Assembly: GCA_964353255.1 (NCBI GenBank)
Contig: CAYGVJ010000099.1
Coordinates: 1 to 21,004, forward strand
DNA from: VFZS01 sp964353255
GTDB taxonomy: Bacteria; Acidobacteriota; Terriglobia; Bryobacterales; Bryobacteraceae
Direction: 5' to 3'
DNA: 21,004 bases
Part shown: positions 7,532-12,985 of the stretch, piece after piece
Layout of the letters: each line of letters begins with the position of its first letter
Numbering within the stretch: the stretch's first letter is position 1
Notes under the pieces: model-generated
What the model was told of the DNA's origin: nothing
Database searches by the model: none
What the model saw: only the letters and a program-made list of their open reading frames with translations
Program-made: the position numbers and the translations under genes

Positions 7532-7567
7532 AGTTGGTATTTTACCAACTTTGTGATGGCCTGTCAA
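7532..7567 (-). promoter_or_regulatory. Autoregulated TA promoter: TTGACA/TAAAAT with palindromic operator
   Basis: On the minus strand TTGACA (7567-7562), a 17-base spacer and TAAAAT (7544-7539) form a near-consensus promoter. The -10 box is embedded in a perfect inverted repeat: AGTTGGTA, 3 bases, TACCAACT (7532-7550). The palindrome ends 14 bases before the toxin ATG at 7517. A dyad over the -10 box just upstream of an HTH antitoxin operon is the expected operator for MqsA-type autorepression. Confidence 0.8.
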
Positions 7568-7634
7568 CCTCTGCTTCTTCAACGCATTGAAAACAAGGGC
7601 CCTATTGGGCCTGCTGATACGCCGGGTCGGCCCG

Positions 7635-7748
7635 GATGAAGTTGACTGGGGCGTCATGAAGGAGAAAATCCGCACCGACTTGAAGCGGTTCCTCAAGAAA
7701 CACACGGCGCGGCACCCACTTATTGTGCCGGTGATATTGGAGATTTGA
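7635..7748 (+). pseudogene. RNase J 3'-end fragment, copy B
   Basis: This fragment encodes DEVDWGVMKEKIRTDLKRFL and on to the stop, ending PVILEI like the intact gene at 6672. It is identical in protein over the last 34 residues and differs at 7 of 105 bases, all silent. Upstream of about 7635 the similarity to RNase J stops. There is no initiation site for a functional protein. Six of the seven silent changes make copy B more AT-rich. It lies between the TA promoter and the converging PLP enzyme gene. Confidence 0.88.
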
Positions 7749-7756
7749 AGACAGAA

Positions 7757-7776
7757 CACAGACTGGAAAGTCTGTG
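7757..7776. repeat. Perfect short palindrome (likely dispersed hairpin)
   Basis: CACAGACT (7757-7764), loop GGAA, AGTCTGTG (7769-7776) is a perfect 8-bp stem with a 4-base loop. It abuts the stop codon of the minus-strand PLP enzyme. It has no T-run on either side. The sequence cagactggaaagtctg is, from memory, widespread between genes in Acidobacteriota and Verrucomicrobiota, so a dispersed palindrome is more likely than a dedicated terminator. Confidence 0.65.
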
Positions 7777-8871
7777 CTACTGGAGCTTGCCGCGGCCCGC
7801 GACGCGCCAAATCTCGACAACCTCGTCGCCGCGGATGCCGTAGGCCTCCTCGTGCAGGTTCATGGCCGTGCAGATGTGGTTGGGAATGATGCGGAGGCGG
7901 TCGCCGAGGGAGGATTCGCGCTCCGCGCGGCGAACATCGACGTAGCCGTGCTCCTCGTTCATCTTGAGGAACACCGCGCCGGGAGCCTCGACCACGTGCC
8001 CGAAACTCATCTCGGGAGGCGCGATGTGCCGGTCCGAGGAGAAGGTCTTCGAGCCGCCGTCGATGATGATCTGGCCGGGCCGGGCGGTCGAGACCACGGC
8101 GACCAGAATGGAAGCGGCGCAGTCTTCGAGCGTGCAGGCGCCGGTGGCCAGCGTGTTGCGGTCGTTGAAGATGTAAGTGCCCGGGCGGATCTCGGTGAGG
8201 CCCTTGGCGCGGTGCGAGTGGAACAGGGTAGGAGTGGAGCCGCCGCTGACAATACGTGCCTCGAAGCCGCCGCGCCGCAGGTCGCTCAGGGCCTCGTGGA
8301 CGCGCTCGCCGACCTGGTTCAAAGCCCGCAACCCTTCCTCGTCCACCGAGCGGATGTGGCCAGGGTAGAAGGCGATGCCCTCGAAGGAGAGGTGCGGCAG
8401 GCGCGCCAGGCCCTCGACGAGCTGGACGAGTTCCGTGCCCGGCGCAACGCCCACGCGGTTGAGGCCCACGTCGATTTCGGCCAGCACACCCAGGCTGAGC
8501 CGCGCCTCGCGCGCCGCATCGGAGAGCTGGCGCGCCGGGAGTAGGTGGTCCAGAGCCACTGTTACCCGGGTACGGCGGGCCACGGCCATCAGCCGTTCCA
8601 GCTTGCGCCGCCCGATGATGGGGTAGGCGATCAGGAGGTCGGGCGGCTCGGCGGTCATCATCACCTCGGCCTCGCCCACCTTGGCCACGGTCAGCCCGGC
8701 GGCGCCGAGGGCGAGCTGGCGGCGGCCCAGCTCGGGGATCTTGTGGGTCTTGGTGTGCGGGCGCAGCCGCAGATCGTGGGCCCGCGCGTATTCGCCGGCG
8801 CGGGCGAGGTTGCGCTCCATGATGTCCAGGTCAATGAGCAGCGCCGGGGTGTCCAGGTCAGTGAGGCGCAT
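7777..8871 (-). CDS. D-serine dehydratase / D-threonine aldolase family PLP enzyme
   Basis: The 364-residue protein has a fold-type III (alanine-racemase-like) barrel followed by a D-serine-dehydratase-like domain. The PLP lysine is K41 in RLRPHTKTHK. The C-terminal metal site of this family is present as H332 and C334 in IPNHICTAMN. Such enzymes deaminate D-serine to pyruvate and ammonia, or cleave D-threonine to glycine and acetaldehyde; the sequence alone does not decide which. The protein has no signal peptide and should be cytoplasmic. It starts 6 bases after the stop of the upstream secreted protein (8878-9534), so the two probably form an operon. Together with the exported M55 D-aminopeptidase it suggests a route for using D-amino acids. 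Confidence 0.88.
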   Translation of the reverse strand: MRLTDLDTPALLIDLDIMERNLARAGEYARAHDLRLRPHTKTHKIPELGRRQLALGAAGLTVAKVGEAEVMMTAEPPDLLIAYPIIGRRKLERLMAVARRTRVTVALDHLLPARQLSDAAREARLSLGVLAEIDVGLNRVGVAPGTELVQLVEGLARLPHLSFEGIAFYPGHIRSVDEEGLRALNQVGERVHEALSDLRRGGFEARIVSGGSTPTLFHSHRAKGLTEIRPGTYIFNDRNTLATGACTLEDCAASILVAVVSTARPGQIIIDGGSKTFSSDRHIAPPEMSFGHVVEAPGAVFLKMNEEHGYVDVRRAERESSLGDRLRIIPNHICTAMNLHEEAYGIRGDEVVEIWRVAGRGKLQ

Positions 8872-8877
8872 GAGTTC

Positions 8878-9534
8878 TTACGGGCGGAACCGGAGGGAGA
8901 ACTTGCCGGCGGGGCCGTCGTAGCGCAGCTCGAGGTCCTTGGGCTTGTGCTTGCCTTCGAGCGAAAAGTAGAGCAGGCCGCTGGCCGGCTGGCTGGTTTC
9001 CTTCTCCGGCAGCGCCTTTTCGCGAAGCGCGGTCAGCACCGGGTCTTCTTTCCGGCTGGGGTCTCGTTGCAGGCTGGCCTGGGCGGAGCCTTCCCCGACG
9101 TTGCCCATCGCGGTACCCTCGTTTCCCAGCCGCCTGGGGCGCTGTCCGGTTCCCGGGGCGCCGCCCCAGATCGGGCCGCGATCCTCGGTCATGAAGCCTC
9201 CGCGGCCGCCTCCCTGGGAGATGACCAGGGCCGCGGGGCCCGCAATCTGCGTCGGCGCCCAGGGCTGGCACTTCTGGCCGTCCTTGTCACTGCGGAGCAG
9301 GAAGTCATCCCGGTTCACGATCAGGGTTTGGCCGGACTTGGGCGCCAGGGTCACCTTGATCAACATGAATTGGGCGTCCAGCTCGGCGCCCAGTTCCTGC
9401 CGGACCGCCTCCTTGCCGGCATACAGTGTGGCGGTGATGGCTACCCGGTCGTTACTGGTCTCGGCCGCGGGCGGCTTCTTGTCCGCCGCCAGGGCCAAGG
9501 CAGTCAGAATCGCGAAAATGCAGCTTCCTCGCAT
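8878..9534 (-). CDS. Exported protein of unknown function
   Basis: I do not recognise this 218-residue protein. It begins with a signal peptide (MRGSCIFAILTALALAADKK). A beta-rich stretch follows (about residues 28-90: VAITATLYAGKEA, LIKVTLAPKSGQTLIVNRDD), then a low-complexity Gly/Arg-rich middle (about 105-140), and a C-terminal strand-rich end that closes ELRYDGPAGKFSLRFRP. The pattern of a carrier-like beta domain with DDFLLRSDKDGQK resembles small exported proteins common in Acidobacteriota. I chose the ATG at 9534; a TTG five codons upstream is in frame but overlaps the -10 region. It is the first gene of a two-gene operon with the PLP enzyme. Confidence 0.75.
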   Translation of the reverse strand: MRGSCIFAILTALALAADKKPPAAETSNDRVAITATLYAGKEAVRQELGAELDAQFMLIKVTLAPKSGQTLIVNRDDFLLRSDKDGQKCQPWAPTQIAGPAALVISQGGGRGGFMTEDRGPIWGGAPGTGQRPRRLGNEGTAMGNVGEGSAQASLQRDPSRKEDPVLTALREKALPEKETSQPASGLLYFSLEGKHKPKDLELRYDGPAGKFSLRFRP

Positions 9535-9548
9535 CGGCGCCCCGCTCA

Positions 9549-9554
9549 ATTATA
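9549..9554 (-). promoter_or_regulatory. Consensus -10 box for the exported protein gene
   Basis: TATAAT reads on the minus strand at 9554-9549, 14 bases before the ATG at 9534. Transcription would then start only about 8 bases before that ATG. No good -35 box is visible at 16-18 bases. Confidence 0.4.
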
Positions 9555-9574
9555 CGAAATGCGGAGAGGCCCGC

Positions 9575-10012
9575 TCAGCCCGGGGGCCGCAAGGGGTCTT
9601 CCCAGCGCAGACCGGGGAAACGCGCGAAGTCCCGGTCACAGGAACACAATTCGGCGCCGTGCTCGATGGCCAGGGCGGCAAGGTGGGCGTCTGAGGTCAA
9701 GTTTCCGCCCGTGCCCCAAGGGGTGAGCAGGTCTCGCAGGATGCGCAGATGCCTGGGTCCAGGGTGGATTACCGTCGCCGAGGGCTGGCCGAGCCAAGCT
9801 GCCACCACCTCGAACGCGGTCTCGACGGGAAGCGACCTCTCAAAGAGGCCGGGCCTGGTTGTCAACCTGACAAACGCCAGCAAAACATTCCAGGAAAACG
9901 CAACGGTCTCAGCTCCCGACAAGGTTCTTTGCAGCCAAGTTTTCGCCCGGGAGTGCAGCGCGGCGTTCTCATTGACGGCATACAACAGCAAGTTGACGTC
10001 CAGCAGTTTCAT
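9575..10012 (-). CDS. vapC: VapC-type PIN-domain toxin (first VapBC pair)
   Basis: The 145-residue protein is a complete PIN domain. It begins MKLLDVNLLLYAV with D5, has D108 in NLTSDAHLAALA, and D126/D128 in CSCDRDFARFPGL. PIN toxins are Mg-dependent endoribonucleases that cut tRNA or rRNA when the antitoxin is degraded. The usual second acidic position is not obvious: the segment reads FSWNVLLAFVRLTT, as in the VapC subgroup that carries L-x-A-F-x-R here. It overlaps the antitoxin gene by 4 bases and would be translated from the same message. Confidence in the family is high; the RNA target is unknown. Confidence 0.92.
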   Translation of the reverse strand: MKLLDVNLLLYAVNENAALHSRAKTWLQRTLSGAETVAFSWNVLLAFVRLTTRPGLFERSLPVETAFEVVAAWLGQPSATVIHPGPRHLRILRDLLTPWGTGGNLTSDAHLAALAIEHGAELCSCDRDFARFPGLRWEDPLRPPG

Positions 10013-10272
10013 TTTCGCAGCGCCAGCTTCCGGACGAGTTCCTCATCCTCCATGGCTTCGGCCACAGCCAGGGCCTTCTCCCAACGGAAGTAGCGCTCAG
10101 CTCCCATGGAGAAGGTCCGCTGCTGGAGGCGCTTCTTGCGGGAAGTCCGCGCCGGAGTCAGCCCGGCCCGGAGGGCTTGGTTCAGCACTTCCTTGAAGGA
10201 GATGACCCGCTCGCGCATGGCGGTGCGAAGGAGCCGCTCGACGTCGGGATCGAGGGTGACGGTGGTACGCAC
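10009..10272 (-). CDS. vapB: VapB-type ribbon-helix-helix antitoxin
   Basis: The 87-residue protein starts with a ribbon-helix-helix signature: MRTTVTLDPDVERLLRTAMR, then SFKEVLNQALRAGL. This is the DNA-binding half of VapB/CopG-type antitoxins. The C-terminal part (about 55-87) is charged and helical and should wrap the PIN toxin. The start codon is GTG. The stop overlaps the toxin start by 4 bases. A -10/-35 pair ends close to the GTG, so the transcript may be leaderless. Confidence 0.88.
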   Translation of the reverse strand: MRTTVTLDPDVERLLRTAMRERVISFKEVLNQALRAGLTPARTSRKKRLQQRTFSMGAERYFRWEKALAVAEAMEDEELVRKLALRK

Positions 10273-10278
10273 ATCACC

Positions 10279-10306
10279 ATCATAGCATCAAACCTCTTGC
10301 TGTCAT
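10279..10306 (-). promoter_or_regulatory. Promoter of the first VapBC operon
   Basis: On the minus strand ATGACA (10306-10301) and TATGAT (10284-10279) are spaced 16 bases apart. The predicted transcription start falls at about 10272, which is the GTG start of the antitoxin gene. Confidence 0.5.
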
Positions 10307-10323
10307 GATGCCAGGAGGCGCCC

Positions 10324-10424
10324 TCAGTCCACCACCTCGAACTCCCAGCCGAAGCCGGGCTTCGACGAAATGGACGCAGTCGCGGACGCCGCCGGTGTGG
10401 GGGTCACCGGGATCACGTTCTCCG
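10324..10424 (-). pseudogene. 3'-end remnant of a rhamnonate-dehydratase-like gene
   Basis: Read on the minus strand, this stretch encodes NVIPVTPHTGGVRDCVHFV. After a frame change it encodes SKPGFGWEFEVVD and a stop. The intact gene at 11632-12876 has YDIPVIPHTGGVRDCVHFV and EKPGFGWDIEVVE at the same places. The block from GACGAAATGG to GTGTGGGG (about 40 bases) is identical to 11806-11845. Relative to the intact gene 134 bases (11672-11805) are missing, which shifts the frame. The conservative changes (D-I to E-F, E to D) suggest a tail from a related gene rather than an exact recent duplicate. Upstream of about 10424 the similarity ends and the regulatory region of the second TA pair begins. 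Confidence 0.85.
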
Positions 10425-10452
10425 GTCGAGATACAATGACAGGGGAGGCGGT

Positions 10453-10674
10453 ATGGCGGGAGTTTCTTACGACGAAGCGCGCCGCACAGTCGAATCGTTG
10501 ACTCCCGGCGAGCAACTCCGGCTAGTCGCGGAGCTTGCTGATCGGCTGTCGAAGCGTATGGACGCGCCCAAAGAGCGAACTCTCCTTGAATTGCGCGGCC
10601 TCGGCAAGGAAGTCTGGGCCGGAGTAGACCCCGACGAGCACATTCGGCAGGAAAGATCGTCGTGGGACGGCTAG
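10453..10674 (+). CDS. Antitoxin of the second PIN-toxin pair
   Basis: The 73-residue acidic protein reads MAGVSYDEARRTVESLTPGEQLRLVAELADRL at the start and ends in a charged tail (ELRGLGKEVWAGVDPDEHIRQERSSWDG). This matches the short antitoxins paired with PIN toxins whose N-terminus is a helical dimer and whose tail, with the W-x-G-x-D-x-x-x-H-I-x-x-E-R-x-S-W motif, occupies the toxin's active site. A strong GGGGAGG (10442-10448) precedes the ATG, and a TACAAT -10-like box lies at 10432-10437. The coding region overlaps the toxin gene by 13 bases. It starts about 30 bases after the dehydratase remnant. Confidence 0.85.
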   Translation: MAGVSYDEARRTVESLTPGEQLRLVAELADRLSKRMDAPKERTLLELRGLGKEVWAGVDPDEHIRQERSSWDG

Positions 10675-11099
10675 ACGGTTTCCGGGGCCAGACTCTTGCT
10701 CTTGACTCGGCTCCGCTCATCTACTTCATCGAAGACCATCCCGCGCACGCACCCAAGTTGGGTGAACTGTTTGCAGCAGCGGCACGCGGTGACTTCGCGC
10801 TGGTCACCTCGACTGTGACAATCGCCGAGGTGCTGGTCCACCCCCTTCGCTCCGGCCGTTTGGAGCTTGTGGAGGGGTACAGGGACATCCTGCTGGGATC
10901 GGCGGGTATGACGGCGGTTCCGGTCTCTGCTGAGATCGCCGAGCTTGCGGCGAGGATACGCGCCAAACACAACGTGCGCACCCCGGACGCGCTCCACCTG
11001 GCAACCGCGATTCATTCCGGGGCAGCGGCGTTCATCACGAACGATCGCGGGCTCCCCAAGCTGAGCGACCTTGAAATCGTCCTGCTGGGCGCGCTCTAG
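10662..11099 (+). CDS. vapC: VapC-type PIN-domain toxin (second pair)
   Basis: The 145-residue PIN domain carries all four acidic residues: D15 in LALDSAPLIYFIE, E56 in TVTIAEVLVHPL, D109 in RTPDALHLATA and D128 in FITNDRGLPKL. The start codon is GTG at 10662, inside the antitoxin gene, so translation is coupled. It is presumably an Mg-dependent endoribonuclease neutralised by the 73-residue protein before it. It lies on the opposite strand to the first VapBC pair; the two pairs are divergently arranged around the dehydratase remnant. Sequence similarity between the two toxins is limited to the PIN motifs, so they are not a recent duplication. Confidence 0.93.
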   Translation: MGRLDGFRGQTLALDSAPLIYFIEDHPAHAPKLGELFAAAARGDFALVTSTVTIAEVLVHPLRSGRLELVEGYRDILLGSAGMTAVPVSAEIAELAARIRAKHNVRTPDALHLATAIHSGAAAFITNDRGLPKLSDLEIVLLGAL

Positions 11100-11175
11100 A
11101 CTCACCGGGTGTCCTTGGTGGGCGTGCGGAGGTCTTCGGCTAAGAGCACTGAAACTCAGATCGGACCCGGCGCGC

Positions 11176-11478
11176 TTACCGCCTCAGCTTTGCTTTCGCT
11201 AGGGCGCGGTCGGCGTCGTCGAAAAGATGGCCCCACTGCGGCTTGAGCACCAGACTTTCAACTGAGAGGTCGAGCAGGTCATGGTTCCTCAGAAACGCAA
11301 GGCCAGTGGTTTCTCCAGCAGCAAGCACACGCCGCACCGCTGCCACACCACCGGCATAGCGTTTGCAGTGCGGTGAGAACAGTTGGCAGAAACGCTTCGC
11401 CCAGTAACCGTGAGCACCCCATTGCCGATAGAGACCGAGGAGCGCCCCTTCAAGATCGGCTTCACTTGGCTTCGGCAT
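11176..11478 (-). CDS. Conserved ~100-residue protein with LDLSVE-LVL motif
   Basis: The 100-residue basic protein contains GYWAKRFCQLF, YAGGVAAVRRVL, LDLSVESLVLKPQWGHLF and a final ADRALAKAKLRR. I recognise the pattern Y-(x)-R-F-x-Q ... GG-x-x-A-x-x-x-L ... LDL(S/T)VE-x-LVL-x-P-x-(W/F)-x-x-LF as a common small bacterial family of unknown function that often sits next to mobile or defence genes. The ATG at 11478 is preceded by AGAGAAGG. It lies between the second PIN toxin and the dehydratase, on the minus strand, and so is inside the segment bracketed by the two dehydratase tails. No function is assigned. Confidence 0.72.
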   Translation of the reverse strand: MPKPSEADLEGALLGLYRQWGAHGYWAKRFCQLFSPHCKRYAGGVAAVRRVLAAGETTGLAFLRNHDLLDLSVESLVLKPQWGHLFDDADRALAKAKLRR

Positions 11479-11503
11479 CCTTCTCTTCCCGGTATGTGTG
11501 GGA

Positions 11504-11509
11504 AGTATA
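11504..11509 (-). promoter_or_regulatory. -10-like box for the 100-residue protein gene
   Basis: TATACT reads on the minus strand at 11509-11504, 26 bases before the ATG at 11478. No clear -35 box accompanies it. Confidence 0.3.
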
Positions 11510-11631
11510 TCAATACCCAGAATACTTTGTTTGAATCGAAGGCCGTGCGGCCCCGACTGGGCTTACGCTCGCCTTGACGGTGCGGCTGTTGTCGGCCTCT
11601 GCCGGCCGCTTCGAGGGCAAGACCCAGAGGG

Positions 11632-12876
11632 CTATTCCACCACTTCGATGTCCCAGCCGAAGCCGGGCTTCTCGGAAGGCTGCGTGTAGATGCCTTCCGG
11701 GCCCCGCGTGAGCAGGTTGTCCTCCTCGTACCGCCGGTAGACCTCCGGCGGGCCGCCGGGCACGGGCATGAACAGCTCGGCCCAGGGGCTGTTGACGGTG
11801 GCCATGACGAAATGGACGCAGTCGCGGACGCCGCCGGTGTGGGGGATGACGGGGATGTCGTAAGCGGCAGCGAGAGCCGCGATGCGGCGCAGCTCGGTCA
11901 GGCCGCCGCACCAGTGGATGTCCGGCTGCCAGATGGAGGCCGAGCGGTGCTCCAGCAACCGGCGGAACCCGTAGCGGGTGTACTCGTGCTCGCCGGTGAC
12001 GATGCGGGTGGAGGTGATCTGGGCGTTGAGGCGGCCGAAGCCCTCGTAGTCGTGGGGCTGAAGGCACTCCTCCATCCAGTAGACGCGGTAGGGCGCCACC
12101 AGCTCAGCCATCTCGAGGGTGTAGCGCTCGGTCCAGGCCATCCAGCAGTCCAGCATGATGTCGCCATCCGGGCCCAGCAGCTCGCGGGTGCGTTTGACCA
12201 GCTCGAGATTCTTCTTCATGCCTTCGCGCCCGTCGGCGGGGCCGTAAGGGATGGCCAGCTTCAGCCGCTTGAAGCCGAAGGAGATGTGCTGCTCGAGGTC
12301 GTTGCCGGTGCAGTAAGCCGGAATGCGATCCTTGGTGGCGCCGCCGATGAGCCTGTAGACCGGCAGGCCCAGGGCGTTGCCGATGAGGTCCCAGAGGGCC
12401 AAGTCCACTCCGCTGATGGCGTTGACGACCACGCCGGCGCGGCCGTAGTACATGGTCGAGCGCCACATGATGTCCCAGAGCTTCTCGATGTCGAAGGGGT
12501 CCTCGCCCAGGAGCAGCTTCCGGAGATGGTACTCGACGATCTGGCCGCCTCCGGTTCCGCCGCTGCCGTAGCCGCGGACACCTTTGTCGGTGGCAATCTC
12601 GACGGTGAAGTCTCCCAAGGGGCCGGGGTCGGGGTAGAACAGGGACCGGCGGGGCTTGTACTTGGGGTAGATGGACATCGGGTTGGCCACCTCGACGTTC
12701 CCCGTGGACCAGGAGCCCGGGGCGGGCTTGTAGGCCGGCACGGGGCGCTTAGGCCGGGTGCGCACCAGGCGAACGCCGGTGATCTTCAGCCGGCTGCGCT
12801 CGTCCTGAAAAGGCAGGGCGGAGGCGGGCAACGCCGCCGCCATGGGGATTCGCTGTAGGAAGCTCCTGCGGTGCAT
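11632..12876 (-). CDS. L-rhamnonate dehydratase-like enolase-superfamily enzyme, Tat-exported
   Basis: The 414-residue protein opens with a Tat signal (MHRRSFLQRIPMAAALPASA). A mandelate-racemase/muconate-lactonizing-type enzyme follows, with capping domain about 30-170 and barrel about 180-400. The Mg ligands appear as D243 in IMLDCWMAWTERYT, E269/E270 in YWMEECLQP and E296 in VTGEHEYTRYGF. The catalytic D319 (WQPDIHWCGGLTELRR) and H346 (VIPHTGG) are also present. These segments are typical of L-rhamnonate dehydratase and its relatives, which remove water from sugar acids. The Tat signal is unusual for this mostly cytoplasmic family but frequent in Acidobacteriota and Planctomycetota paralogs, so the true substrate may be a periplasmic sugar acid. 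A decayed copy of its 3' end lies at 10324-10424. Confidence 0.85.
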   Translation of the reverse strand: MHRRSFLQRIPMAAALPASALPFQDERSRLKITGVRLVRTRPKRPVPAYKPAPGSWSTGNVEVANPMSIYPKYKPRRSLFYPDPGPLGDFTVEIATDKGVRGYGSGGTGGGQIVEYHLRKLLLGEDPFDIEKLWDIMWRSTMYYGRAGVVVNAISGVDLALWDLIGNALGLPVYRLIGGATKDRIPAYCTGNDLEQHISFGFKRLKLAIPYGPADGREGMKKNLELVKRTRELLGPDGDIMLDCWMAWTERYTLEMAELVAPYRVYWMEECLQPHDYEGFGRLNAQITSTRIVTGEHEYTRYGFRRLLEHRSASIWQPDIHWCGGLTELRRIAALAAAYDIPVIPHTGGVRDCVHFVMATVNSPWAELFMPVPGGPPEVYRRYEEDNLLTRGPEGIYTQPSEKPGFGWDIEVVE

Positions 12877-12882
12877 GGGAAG

Positions 12883-12918
12883 TCTCCGCCGGGTTCGGCA
12901 GCCGGCACGTCGATTATA
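12883..12918 (-). promoter_or_regulatory. Promoter -10 and RBS of the dehydratase gene
   Basis: TATAAT (minus strand 12918-12913) lies about 37 bases before the ATG at 12876, and GGAGA (12887-12883) is 6 bases before it. No good -35 box is apparent. On the plus strand a TTGACA occurs at 12936-12941 without a -10 partner at the right distance. Confidence 0.5.
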
Positions 12919-12985
12919 GAGGAAACCTTATTTACTTGACAGCCGTCCCACTGCCGAACGACCATCAGATATGGAGGGTGCCACC

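Noticed and set aside
7757..7776. Intrinsic transcription terminator
   Set aside because: The stem is good, but there is no run of T on either strand.
7259..7810. One continuous 183-residue minus-strand protein as the toxin
   Set aside because: Its first half runs through the RNase J tail copy, the promoter and the operator in antisense. Only the last ~50 residues are toxin-like, and the matching N-terminal block is in another frame.
11812..12858. Plus-strand open frame opposite the dehydratase
   Set aside because: The minus-strand frame carries the Tat signal and all active-site motifs of the enolase superfamily; the plus-strand product looks like reverse-codon noise.
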